Part shown: in pieces, positions 1-7,115 of the stretch
Numbering within the stretch: the first letter of the stretch is position 1
Layout: each line of letters starts with the position of its first letter
DNA from: Lachnospiraceae bacterium UBA7598
Lineage (GTDB): Bacteria; Bacillota; Clostridia; Lachnospirales; Lachnospiraceae
Length of the DNA stretch: 16,116 bases
Assembly (NCBI GenBank): GCA_002474415.1
Contig: DLQV01000240.1
Span: 581 to 16,696 of the forward strand
Direction: 5' to 3'
Made by a program: the position numbers and the translations under genes
Notes under the pieces: generated by a model
Told to the model about the DNA's origin: nothing
The model's input: only the letters and a program-made list of their open reading frames with translations
Database searches by the model: none

Positions 1-243
1 ACTGAATGCATACAGTGCACTCTTCCCGGTCTTTCTACCCAGTGAAATTTCTGTGATCATAAGTGCAAATCCAAACGTAACTGCAAGGATCACATAGATC
101 AGCAAAAAAGAACCTCCACCATATTTTGCGGCAAGGTATGGAAACCTCCACAGATTTCCGAGTCCGACAGCAGATCCTGCGGCGGCAAGAATAAAGCCCA
201 GTTTGCTTGAAAAACTGCTGCCCTGTTTTTTGTTTTCGCTCAT
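1..243 (-). CDS. Sodium-dependent transporter, NSS family (N-terminal 81 residues, cut by window edge)
   Basis: Only the first 81 codons are present; the rest lies beyond position 1. After a short polar N-terminus (MSENKKQGSSFSSK) comes the signature of transmembrane helix 1 of neurotransmitter:sodium symporters: AAAGSAVGLGNLWRFPYLA, then KYGGGSF. A second hydrophobic helix follows (LLIYVILAVTFGFALMI) and then EISLGRK. In this family the unwound helix 1 supplies Na+ and substrate contacts, so the product is expected to be a membrane symporter for an amino acid or related small solute; the substrate cannot be told from this fragment. The start codon has an AAGGGGG ribosome binding site four bases upstream. 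It follows the response regulator gene by 38 bases with no clear terminator between, so it may be co-transcribed with the two-component system. Confidence 0.88.
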   Translation of the reverse strand, partial: MSENKKQGSSFSSKLGFILAAAGSAVGLGNLWRFPYLAAKYGGGSFLLIYVILAVTFGFALMITEISLGRKTGKSALYAFS

Positions 244-247
244 AACA

Positions 248-274
248 GCCCCCTTAATCATATTTTCAGGAGGC
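248..274 (-). promoter_or_regulatory. Possible hairpin covering the transporter ribosome binding site
   Basis: On the minus strand GCCTCC (274-269) can pair with GGGGGC (253-248), six pairs including one G-U, with a 15-base loop. The right arm contains most of the transporter's Shine-Dalgarno sequence. It could lower translation initiation, but the stem is short and may be chance. Confidence 0.25.
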
Positions 275-281
275 AGATCGT

Positions 282-971
282 TTATAATTTGAACCGATAT
301 CCGACTCCCCAAATGGTCTCGATGTACTGCGGCTTGTTCGTATTCATCTCAATTTTCTCACGAATTTTTTTGATGTGTACGGTAACCGTTGCAATATCAC
401 CGATAGATTCCATATCCCATATTTTACGAAACAATTCCTCTTTTGTAAATACATGATTTGGATTCTCTGCCAGGAAAGTCAACAAATCAAACTCTTTTGT
501 GGTAAACTGTTTTTCTTCCCCGTTTACCCACACACGACGTGCCGTTTTATCAATTTTGATTCCACGGATCTCGATAATATCATTCTGCGGCATATTGCTT
601 CCGATCAGCCGCTCATATCTTGCCAGATGTGCTTTCACACGTGCCACCAGTTCACTTGGAGAGAATGGTTTTGTCACGTAATCATCGGCGCCAAGTCCCA
701 ATCCACGTATTTTGTCAATATCATCCTTCTTTGCAGACACCATAAGAATCGGTGTATTCTTCGTCTCACGGATCTTTTTGCAGATTTCAAATCCATCCAC
801 GCCCGGAAGCATGAGATCTAAGATAAACAGATCAAATTCTTCATGTAACGCTCTTTCAAGTCCTTTGGTTCCATCATTTTCAATTTCCACTTCAAAGCCA
901 CTCAGTTCCAGATAATCTTTCTCCAGATCTGCAATAGCCACTTCATCTTCAACGATCAGTATTCTGCTCAT
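282..971 (-). CDS. OmpR/PhoB-family DNA-binding response regulator
   Basis: 229 residues, the usual length for this family. The receiver domain is residues 1-115, with the acidic pair E8/D9, phosphoacceptor D52 in FILDLMLPGVDGF, S79, and K101 in YVTKPFSPSEL. The winged-helix DNA-binding domain is about 130-229 and ends with the characteristic TVTVHIKKIREKIE and YIETIWGVGYRF. The product should be phosphorylated by the sensor kinase encoded just upstream and then bind target promoters in the cytoplasm. The reading frame starts 23 bases inside the kinase gene, with AGGAGGT eight bases before the ATG, which indicates coupled translation. The gene downstream encodes an NSS transporter, a plausible but unproven target. 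The stimulus and regulon cannot be inferred from the sequence. Confidence 0.95.
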   Translation of the reverse strand: MSRILIVEDEVAIADLEKDYLELSGFEVEIENDGTKGLERALHEEFDLFILDLMLPGVDGFEICKKIRETKNTPILMVSAKKDDIDKIRGLGLGADDYVTKPFSPSELVARVKAHLARYERLIGSNMPQNDIIEIRGIKIDKTARRVWVNGEEKQFTTKEFDLLTFLAENPNHVFTKEELFRKIWDMESIGDIATVTVHIKKIREKIEMNTNKPQYIETIWGVGYRFKL

Positions 972-2454
972 TTGCTGTTACCTCCTGATATTTGCGTAAT
1001 ACAAAGTACATGGTAGTGCCGGAATCTTCCTTACTGGTTGCCCAGATTTTTCCTCCATGATCCTCTACGATTTTCTTTACAATGGAAAGCCCGATTCCAC
1101 TGCCGCCGGTTGCCGAGTTTCTGGATGCATCCGTCCGGTAAAACCGGTCAAAAATATATGGCAGATCCTTTTGGGCGATCCCCCTTCCATTGTCCTCGAT
1201 TTCTACCTGAATAAAATCCCCCACATCCTTAATGCGGATGTTGATGAATTTCTCTGTTTTATTCATATATTTTACAGAATTTCCAATAATATTATTGATC
1301 ACTCTGCGCAGCTGCTCCGGATCTGCAATGATCTGGGTATCCGGTGTGGCATAGTTAAAATATGACAATGCAATTCCTTTGGCTTCGAGATCCAGTCCGA
1401 TTTCTTCCACACAGTCCTTAAAATATGCAGCGACATTCAGTTTGGCAAAATCGTACGGTATACGGTTGGTATCAATTTTGGAATACAATGTCAGTTCATT
1501 GATCAGCGTATCCATTTCATTTGCCTTATTGTAAATCGTACGGATATACTTGTCGAGTTTTTCCGGAGTATTTGCAACTCCATCCATGATACCCTCCGAA
1601 TATCCCTTTACCGCTGTAATCGGTGTTTTCAGATCATGGGCAATATTACTGATCAATGCACGGTTTTCTTTCTCATTGCTGAGTTTCTCCTCTGCGTTAT
1701 CTTTCAGGCGCTGACGCATCTGTTCAAACGCCGTGCAAAGCTCCCCGATCTCGTCATCCCCCTGCGTATCCAGTGCAAAATCAAGATTTCCCTCTTTAAT
1801 ATTTTCTGCAGCGACACGAAGTTTCTGAATCGGGGTGATCATACTCCGGTAGATCCACACGATCATCATAATCGCTGTCAGCAACAGAATGATTACCACA
1901 CAGATGATTCCCCATAAAATAAACTGGCGGATTTCCTGTCCGGTAGCATCGAACGATGTAACAATATATGCCGTACATTTTTGACCGGTTTCCAGCTTGA
2001 AATCGACCTGCTTTACCAGAATTTCATCATCCCGGTCGATATATTTGTCCACTCCCTGCTTAGAATTGTTTGCCCCGTATACCGGAAGTTCCGAAAGAAT
2101 CTTTTCATTCCCGTTTCCGCCATTAAATGAAATCTCCTCTCCGATTCTCACAACCAGATAAGAATATTTCTGTTTCAGATCTTCATTTATCTCACTGAGA
2201 TATGAGGTATCCTCCATTTTTGAAGGAGATAATTTGATCGTCTTTTTTATTTTTTCAAAATCCAGCGCCGTATAACGGTTTAATAGTGGCACCGAATTGA
2301 TAATACTATAGGCATCGGCATTTTTAATTCCATACGTCTGTTCAATCACATGTGACTGAAAATTACAATAGGCACTGATCGTGGCAATTGCCAAAATCGA
2401 TGGCACAAAAATAATGATGCAGAATGAAATAATCAGTTTGGTTTTTATCTTCAT
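949..2454 (-). CDS. Membrane sensor histidine kinase with HAMP domain
   Basis: 501 residues. Transmembrane helix 1 is about residues 7-29. An extracellular sensor region of about 145 residues follows (about 30-177), with no motif I recognise. Helix 2 is about 178-203 and a HAMP linker runs about 204-256. The dimerisation/phosphoacceptor domain has H273 in ISNIAHDLKTPIT. The C-terminal ATPase domain shows the N box (INNIIGNSVKYM), the G1 box (DNGRGIAQ), the F box (IFDRFYR) and the G2 box (GGSGIGLSIVKKI), so it appears catalytically complete. The expected role is to autophosphorylate on H273 and pass phosphate to the response regulator whose gene overlaps its 3' end. The ATG is preceded by GGGAAGGAA. 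The gene order is kinase first, regulator second. The signal sensed is unknown. Confidence 0.94.
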   Translation of the reverse strand: MKIKTKLIISFCIIIFVPSILAIATISAYCNFQSHVIEQTYGIKNADAYSIINSVPLLNRYTALDFEKIKKTIKLSPSKMEDTSYLSEINEDLKQKYSYLVVRIGEEISFNGGNGNEKILSELPVYGANNSKQGVDKYIDRDDEILVKQVDFKLETGQKCTAYIVTSFDATGQEIRQFILWGIICVVIILLLTAIMMIVWIYRSMITPIQKLRVAAENIKEGNLDFALDTQGDDEIGELCTAFEQMRQRLKDNAEEKLSNEKENRALISNIAHDLKTPITAVKGYSEGIMDGVANTPEKLDKYIRTIYNKANEMDTLINELTLYSKIDTNRIPYDFAKLNVAAYFKDCVEEIGLDLEAKGIALSYFNYATPDTQIIADPEQLRRVINNIIGNSVKYMNKTEKFINIRIKDVGDFIQVEIEDNGRGIAQKDLPYIFDRFYRTDASRNSATGGSGIGLSIVKKIVEDHGGKIWATSKEDSGTTMYFVLRKYQEVTANEQNTDR

Positions 2455-2470
2455 TCGTATTCCTTCCCTG

Positions 2471-2508
2471 CAATAAAATAAGACACAGCATAAACTCTGT
2501 GTCTTATT
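2471..2508 (-). terminator. Intrinsic terminator of metK
   Basis: A 12-base-pair perfect stem, AATAAGACACAG (2477-2488) with CTGTGTCTTATT (2497-2508), loop of eight bases. Read on the minus strand it is followed by a U-rich tail (TTTATTG), 42 bases after the metK stop codon. The stem is AT-rich at its base, so strength is uncertain. It overlaps the promoter of the sensor kinase. Confidence 0.7.
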
Positions 2509-2514
2509 ATATCA
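2506..2514 (-). promoter_or_regulatory. Extended -10 promoter for the kinase-regulator(-transporter) operon
   Basis: The minus strand reads TGATATAAT, a perfect extended -10 element (TGnTATAAT) about 52 bases before the kinase ATG. No good -35 is found at 16-18 base spacing, as is common for extended -10 promoters. Predicted transcription start is near 2499-2500, inside the arm of the metK terminator stem. Confidence 0.55.
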
Positions 2515-2549
2515 TTTTTTTATAGAAAATTATGTAAACTTTTCATAAA

Positions 2550-3731
2550 TTAAAGGTACTTCTTTAAAGCCTCTACCTTGTCTGTTGCTTCCCACGGAAG
2601 ATTTAAGTCGTTGCGGCCGAAGTGACCGTAAGCAGCGGTCTGACGGTAAATCGGACGACGCAGATCCAGCATCTTAATGATTCCTGCCGGACGAAGGTCA
2701 AAGTTCTCACGTACAATCTTTACCAGTTCATCGTCTGCAATCTTTCCTGTACCGAAAGTATCCACCATGACAGAAGTAGGCTGTGCAACACCGATGGCAT
2801 AAGATAACTGAATCTCACACTTGTCAGCAAGACCTGCTGCAACGATGTTCTTTGCAACATAACGTGCGGCATATGCTGCAGAACGATCAACCTTTGTGCA
2901 GTCCTTTCCAGAGAAAGCTCCGCCGCCGTGACGTGCATATCCACCATAAGTGTCAACGATAATCTTACGTCCGGTCAGACCTGCATCTCCGTGTGGTCCA
3001 CCGATTACAAAACGTCCGGTTGGATTGATAAAGAATTTGGTTTCTCCATCGATCAGTTCCTTTGGAAGGATCGGATCAAAGACATATTTCTTAATATCCT
3101 CATGGATCTGTTCCTGGGTAACATCCTCGTCATGCTGGGTAGATAACACAACTGCCTCAAGTCTCTTTGGCTTTCCAGCCTCATCATACTCTACAGAAAC
3201 CTGTGTCTTTCCATCTGGACGAAGGTATGTAAGTGTTCCGTCTTTGCGGACCTTTGTCAGCTGTAATGCCAGCTTGTGTGCCAGTGAGATTGGATATGGC
3301 ATAAATTCCGGAGTCTCATTGGTTGCATATCCAAACATCATTCCCTGATCTCCGGCACCGGTATCCAGGTCATCTGTCAGCTCGCCCTCTTTCGCCTCAA
3401 GTGCCTTGTCAACGCCCATAGCGATATCTGCTGACTGCTGATCCAATGCTACCATAACCGCACAGGTATGTCCGTCGAAACCGGTCTTTGCGTCATTGTA
3501 TCCGATCTCGTTTACAGTCTTTCTGACAATTGCAGGAATATCAAGAGTTGCCTTTGTTGTAATCTCTCCTGTAACAAGTACGAAACCGGTACAGCTTGCT
3601 GCCTCACAGGCTACACGGCTCATAGGATCCTGCTCCATGCATGCGTCCAGAATGGCATCTGAAATTGCATCACACATTTTGTCAGGATGTCCTTCAGTAA
3701 CGGACTCTGATGTGAATAGTAATTTTTCCAT
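2550..3731 (-). CDS. metK: S-adenosylmethionine synthetase
   Basis: Makes S-adenosylmethionine from methionine and ATP in the cytoplasm, supplying methyl groups to the cell. The protein is 393 residues from the ATG at 3731, close to the family norm (E. coli 384). The open frame extends 29 codons upstream, but that part is leader RNA including the riboswitch terminator. The N-terminus [18 protein letters not shown] is typical and contains the ATP/Mg-binding H15-P-D-K. Other family motifs are [12 protein letters not shown], the P-loop-like [13 protein letters not shown], and [16 protein letters not shown] with KVDRSAAY. A ribosome binding site AGGAG lies about 13 bases before the start. It is transcribed alone from its own promoter through a SAM-I riboswitch, so expression should fall when SAM is plentiful. 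Confidence 0.98.
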   Translation of the reverse strand: MEKLLFTSESVTEGHPDKMCDAISDAILDACMEQDPMSRVACEAASCTGFVLVTGEITTKATLDIPAIVRKTVNEIGYNDAKTGFDGHTCAVMVALDQQSADIAMGVDKALEAKEGELTDDLDTGAGDQGMMFGYATNETPEFMPYPISLAHKLALQLTKVRKDGTLTYLRPDGKTQVSVEYDEAGKPKRLEAVVLSTQHDEDVTQEQIHEDIKKYVFDPILPKELIDGETKFFINPTGRFVIGGPHGDAGLTGRKIIVDTYGGYARHGGGAFSGKDCTKVDRSAAYAARYVAKNIVAAGLADKCEIQLSYAIGVAQPTSVMVDTFGTGKIADDELVKIVRENFDLRPAGIIKMLDLRRPIYRQTAAYGHFGRNDLNLPWEATDKVEALKKYL

Positions 3732-3774
3732 TGCTTTTTGTTTCTCCTCTCTTGTTTGTATGTTATACAGAAAT

Positions 3775-3796
3775 AAAAAAAACCGCCTCACAGCGG
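3775..3796 (-). terminator. Riboswitch-controlled terminator in the metK leader
   Basis: The RNA CCGCU-GUGA-GGCGG forms a five-pair stem closed by a GNRA tetraloop and is followed by eight U residues (plus-strand A run 3775-3782). It ends 43 bases before the metK start codon. Its left arm can alternatively pair upstream as an antiterminator. Confidence 0.9.
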
Positions 3797-3925
3797 ATTG
3801 AATTATAAAGATAATCAAATCCCCTTATTGTTCGATTAACTCGCTCAGGTTGGCACCTTCCAAAAACAGGGGTTGCCGTGACTTCACAGATCCTATGTAT
3901 CTCCATCACTCTGAATAAGAGAAAG
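3797..3925 (-). ncRNA. SAM-I (S-box) riboswitch upstream of metK
   Basis: The minus-strand RNA contains the conserved S-box core in order: a P1 5' arm CUCUUAUU, then CAGAGUGAUGGAG, GUGAAGUCACGGCAACC (core GGCAACC), AAGGUGCCAACCUGAGCGAG (the AAGGUGCCAA junction), a small CGA/UCG helix, and the P1 3' arm AAUAAGGGG (3821-3829). After the aptamer, GGAUU-U-GAUUAU can pair with AUAAUUCAAUCC to form an antiterminator that uses the last bases of P1 and the first arm of the terminator. The expected logic is that SAM binding stabilises P1, frees the terminator and stops transcription; without SAM the antiterminator forms and metK is made. This is the known S-box arrangement; identification is by eye, not by a covariance model. 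Confidence 0.92.
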
Positions 3926-3958
3926 CTTACAATATTAAATTTGAAATATCCAAGTGCT

Positions 3959-3987
3959 ACCATACTCCAGTTTGTTGCATATGTCAA
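3959..3987 (-). promoter_or_regulatory. metK promoter
   Basis: A consensus -35 TTGACA (3987-3982), a spacer of exactly 17 bases, and a -10 TATGGT (3964-3959), on the minus strand. The predicted start is near 3952, about 30 bases upstream of the SAM riboswitch aptamer. Confidence 0.8.
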
Positions 3988-3998
3988 GCCCTAAACGA

Positions 3999-4027
3999 TT
4001 GACTTTTTGATGAAATAATTCTATACT
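3999..4027 (+). promoter_or_regulatory. Promoter of the HD-GYP gene
   Basis: TTGACT (3999-4004), a 17-base spacer and TATACT (4022-4027), both boxes one mismatch from consensus. Predicted start near 4034, followed by GGAGAG (4048-4053) seven bases before the ATG. It lies back to back with the metK promoter; the two -35 boxes are 11 bases apart. The non-coding stretch 3732-4060 is fully accounted for by these promoters, the riboswitch and the metK ribosome binding site. Confidence 0.8.
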
Positions 4028-4060
4028 TTTGTATATATGTTACATACGGAGAGATAAAAT

Positions 4061-5176
4061 ATGATAAAAATCGAGACAAAACAACTACAAGAAGGTGCTA
4101 TCCTCGCACAGCCTGTGATCACGCCTCTTGGACAGCCGCTGGCTCCTGCCGGTTCTGCTGTAACCCGTCAGCTGATCAATCGCATGAAACTGTACCGTGT
4201 GGAATATGCGGAAATCGAGGGCGGAGAGCCTGCTCCAAAAGAAGAGGCACTAAAACCTGTGAAAGAAGCCAAAACCCATGCACAGGAAAGTAAAACCCAC
4301 TCACAGAAAGTTGCAGGTTCCAGCGAATTCCGCACGTTCCAGATTGAGTATGTCCAGGCGATCGAGCTGATGAAACAGATGTACACCGCAGCAATTAAAG
4401 AAAATAAACCGATTGACTCACAAAAACTTCTCGGCAGTGTTGCAGATCTGTTCCAGTCTCGCAACACCATCATTGAAATGTTTGATATGCTTTACAACAT
4501 GCGTACCGTAGCGGATTCGGTTTTTGCCCACAGTCTTAACGTTGCACTTATTTCACGAATGATCGGCCGCTGGCTGCGTTTTGAACGTCACGATCTGGAT
4601 ATTCTGACACTCGCCGGCTTAATGCATGACATCGGAAAGCTGTTGATTCCTTCCGATATTTTGAACAAACCAGGCTCTCTGACCGATGAAGAATTTGCTA
4701 AAATCAAGCAGCATCCAACCCTTGGATACGAGATTTTAAAGCGCCAGCCGGATCTGGATTCCCGTATCAAAAAGGCAGCTCTGATGCATCACGAGCGCTG
4801 TGATGGAAGTGGTTATCCAACCGGATTAACAGAAGATTATATTGATAATTTTGCAATGATTGTTGCAATCGCTGATGTTTATGATGCCATGACTGCGGCA
4901 CGTTCTTACCGCTCTCCGTTGTGCCCATTCCAGGTTATCAGCAAATTCGAAGAAGACGGTTTCCAGAAATATCACACCAAATACATTTTGGTCTTCTTAA
5001 AACAGATTGCCAGCACCTATCAGAGCAACCGTGTCATCTTAAGTGACGGAAGGGGATGCACCATTGTTATGTTAAATCAAAACGCATTGTCCCGTCCGAT
5101 TGTTCAGTTTGACGACAAATCCTGTCTGGATCTTTCTACTGCCAGCCGTGATCTGTACATCAAAGCAGTTTTATAA
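4061..5176 (+). CDS. HD-GYP domain protein, probable cyclic-di-GMP phosphodiesterase
   Basis: 371 residues, no signal peptide or membrane helix, so cytoplasmic. Residues 1-54 form a small N-terminal domain (LQEGAILAQPV, then APAGSAVTRQLINRMK) seen in front of many clostridial HD-GYP proteins. A charged linker at 55-84 carries the small repeat KTHAQES/KTHSQ. The HD-GYP domain spans about 130-310, with H157, H189-D190 in LMHDIGKLLIP, H218, H243-H244-E245, G251-Y252-P253 inside HHERCDGSGYP, and D272 in ADVYDAMTA. These are the metal ligands and signature of HD-GYP phosphodiesterases, which hydrolyse cyclic-di-GMP to pGpG and GMP. A C-terminal beta-rich tail (about 325-371) is of unknown role. 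It is monocistronic, divergent from metK, and ends in a bidirectional terminator. The nucleotide substrate is inferred from the family. Confidence 0.92.
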   Translation: MIKIETKQLQEGAILAQPVITPLGQPLAPAGSAVTRQLINRMKLYRVEYAEIEGGEPAPKEEALKPVKEAKTHAQESKTHSQKVAGSSEFRTFQIEYVQAIELMKQMYTAAIKENKPIDSQKLLGSVADLFQSRNTIIEMFDMLYNMRTVADSVFAHSLNVALISRMIGRWLRFERHDLDILTLAGLMHDIGKLLIPSDILNKPGSLTDEEFAKIKQHPTLGYEILKRQPDLDSRIKKAALMHHERCDGSGYPTGLTEDYIDNFAMIVAIADVYDAMTAARSYRSPLCPFQVISKFEEDGFQKYHTKYILVFLKQIASTYQSNRVILSDGRGCTIVMLNQNALSRPIVQFDDKSCLDLSTASRDLYIKAVL

Positions 5177-5192
5177 TTTTTTGTAAAAATAA

Positions 5193-5234
5193 AGAGTGCG
5201 AAAAATAGTTATCTATTTCTCGCACTCTCTTTTT
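5193..5234. terminator. Bidirectional intrinsic terminator between the HD-GYP gene and murA
   Basis: The stem is AGAGTGCGA (5193-5201) with TCGCACTCT (5220-5228) plus AAATAG (5203-5208) with CTATTT (5213-5218), interrupted by one mismatch, loop of four bases. CTTTTT follows on the plus strand, and AAAAATAAA precedes it, giving a U tail on the minus strand. It sits 16 bases after the plus-strand gene and 22 bases after the murA stop, so it should serve both. Confidence 0.88.
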
Positions 5235-5250
5235 ATTGATTTCTATTTAT

Positions 5251-6543
5251 TTATGAAACCTTCAGGATAAACTTCTGAATTTCTTTTTCATCCGAAACCT
5301 TTTCAATCTGTGCACCGATACCACGCAGCTTCTGGTCAAATTCTTCATATCCACGCTCGATAAAGTAGATATCATCAATCACTGTAATTCCCTCTGCTAC
5401 CAGACCAGCGATCACCAGTGCTGCACCTGCACGAAGATCCGGTGCATTCACCCTTGCTCCTGTATAACGGTTAACACCATTGATAATTGCAATATTACTC
5501 TCTACCTTGATATTGGCTCCCATGCGCGTCAGCTCATCCACATATTTAAACCGATTTTCAAAAATGCTCTCTGTGACCGTGCTGGTTCCTTCTGCGATTC
5601 CAAGAATTACCGCCATCTGTGGCTGCATATCTGTCGGGAATCCCGGATACGGGAGTGTTGTCACCTGTGTGTGATGCAGCTTTCCGTCCGAAATAATACG
5701 AACCGCATCATCAAATTCCTCCACCTTGCATCCTGCTTCCACCAGCTTTGCCGTTGTTGCCTCTAAATGTTTTGGAATGACGTCCTTTACCAACACATCC
5801 CCACCTGTTGCAGCTGCCGCAAACATAAAGGTTCCTGCTTCAATCTGATCCGGAATAACCGAATATTCCGTCTTGTGCAGTTTCTCCACACCTACAATAC
5901 GGATGACATCTGTTCCGGCTCCACGGATGTTTGCACCCATACTGTTTAAGAAATTTGCCACGTCTACCACATGAGGCTCTTTCGCTGCATTTTCGATTAC
6001 GGTTTTTCCCTCTGCCATGGCGGCTGCCATCATAATATTGATGGTAGCTCCAACGGATACTTTATCCAGATATATATGTGTTCCGTTTAACTTTTCTGCC
6101 TCTGCAATAACAAGACCGTGTGCAATATCCACTTCCGCTCCCATTGCACGAAATCCTTTGATATGCAGATCAATCGGTCTGCTTCCGATATCGCATCCAC
6201 CCGGAAGAGCCACTTCCGCTTTTTTGTATTTTCCAAGAAGTGCACCGATCAAATAATAGGACGCACGGATTCTGCGGATAAATTCATTGTCTACCGTCAC
6301 ATCTTTGATAAATGAACCGTTGATTTTTACGGTATGTGCATCAATGCGGTCTACCATCGCTCCGATTTCTGCGATTGCCTGCAATAATACATTGATATCT
6401 CTTACATTCGGCAGATTTTCGATTGTAACCGTCTCATCCGTCATGATCGCAGCCGCAAGGATTGCCAGTGCCGCATTCTTTGCCCCGCCGATTTCTACTT
6501 CACCATTCAGCGGATTCCCGCCTTTGATTACATACTGTTCCAT
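5251..6543 (-). CDS. murA: UDP-N-acetylglucosamine 1-carboxyvinyltransferase
   Basis: First committed step of peptidoglycan synthesis: transfers enolpyruvate from phosphoenolpyruvate to UDP-GlcNAc in the cytoplasm. 430 residues, the usual size. Family features are the N-terminal GGNPLNGEVEIGGAKNAAL with K22-N23, the active-site cysteine C117 in LPGGCDIGSRPIDLH (the residue alkylated by fosfomycin), and YPGFPTDMQPQ carrying the catalytic aspartate. The EPSP-synthase-like repeats fill the length. Many Firmicutes hold two copies (murA and murZ) and this sequence alone does not tell which one it is. The start has GAGG six bases upstream. It lies 62 bases after the aroK-like gene with no terminator between and is the last gene of its transcription unit. 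Confidence 0.96.
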   Translation of the reverse strand: MEQYVIKGGNPLNGEVEIGGAKNAALAILAAAIMTDETVTIENLPNVRDINVLLQAIAEIGAMVDRIDAHTVKINGSFIKDVTVDNEFIRRIRASYYLIGALLGKYKKAEVALPGGCDIGSRPIDLHIKGFRAMGAEVDIAHGLVIAEAEKLNGTHIYLDKVSVGATINIMMAAAMAEGKTVIENAAKEPHVVDVANFLNSMGANIRGAGTDVIRIVGVEKLHKTEYSVIPDQIEAGTFMFAAAATGGDVLVKDVIPKHLEATTAKLVEAGCKVEEFDDAVRIISDGKLHHTQVTTLPYPGFPTDMQPQMAVILGIAEGTSTVTESIFENRFKYVDELTRMGANIKVESNIAIINGVNRYTGARVNAPDLRAGAALVIAGLVAEGITVIDDIYFIERGYEEFDQKLRGIGAQIEKVSDEKEIQKFILKVS

Positions 6544-6605
6544 ATCTCACCTCAATAAACGCCCTACTTCGTATAGTACGCTACCCTACTATCTATCCTA
6601 TTCAT

Positions 6606-7115
6606 CTACTGTATTTTTGTGATACTTTCCACAATCTGCTGAACCGTCTGTTCCACATCCAGTCCCGTCTCTGAAATCCGGATGTCTGCGTATGTTTCAT
6701 ACAGTGGTGTCCGCTCTAAATACAGGTCATGTAATGTCTGCCCCTCTTTTAAAACAACACCCCTGCCCTTAATATCTTCCAGCCGCTTCTCCAGTACCGG
6801 ATACGCCACCTCCAGATATACCACGGTTCCGATTTCTTTCAGATGCTTCATAGCCTCTTTTCCATAGACGACACTGCCTCCGGTCGCAATAATTGCATGA
6901 TGTGCTTCGATCGTTGCATTTACGCGGTTTTCAACCTGTATGAACCCTTCGGTACCCTCCTCTGCAATGATCTCCCGGAGCAGACGCTTCTCCTGCTCCT
7001 GAATGACTAAATCTGCATCTATAAACTGATATCCAAGCACCTTAGCAAGGATAACGCCGACGGTGCTCTTACCCACCCCCGGCATTCCAATTAACACAAT
7101 GTTATCTTTTTGCAT
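6606..7115 (-). CDS. Shikimate-kinase-family protein (AroK-like), divergent at substrate site
   Basis: 169 residues, the normal length for small P-loop kinases of the shikimate kinase family. Visible are Walker A GMPGVGKST (10-18), the D33-A-D35 pair, ATGGSVV (77-83), a lid-region R118, and R135 in ERTPLYETYADI. Canonical shikimate kinases have FRxxE and GGG; here the arginine position reads F58-I59-Q60-V61-E62 and the glycine triplet is GGS. ATP binding and phosphoryl transfer look intact, but shikimate as substrate is uncertain. Databases would probably name it shikimate kinase. Its start codon overlaps the stop codon of the upstream lipoprotein gene by one base (TAATG), so translation is probably coupled; it lies 62 bases before murA. 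Confidence 0.75.
   Translation of the reverse strand: MQKDNIVLIGMPGVGKSTVGVILAKVLGYQFIDADLVIQEQEKRLLREIIAEEGTEGFIQVENRVNATIEAHHAIIATGGSVVYGKEAMKHLKEIGTVVYLEVAYPVLEKRLEDIKGRGVVLKEGQTLHDLYLERTPLYETYADIRISETGLDVEQTVQQIVESITKIQ

Noticed and set aside
375..821. A 148-codon plus-strand frame opposite the response regulator
   Set aside because: Antisense to a complete OmpR-family gene; no ribosome binding site and no domain.
3732..3818. N-terminal extension of MetK by 29 residues
   Set aside because: The extension translates the riboswitch terminator region and has no family similarity; the ATG at 3731 gives the standard MetK N-terminus.
3763..3987. A 74-codon minus-strand frame upstream of metK
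   Set aside because: It covers the promoter and SAM riboswitch, whose conserved RNA motifs fully explain the sequence.
6544..6605. GTAGGG repeats and a CGTA-CTA-TACG inverted repeat between the aroK-like gene and murA
   Set aside because: Very short, with no U tail or promoter boxes; not distinguishable from chance.
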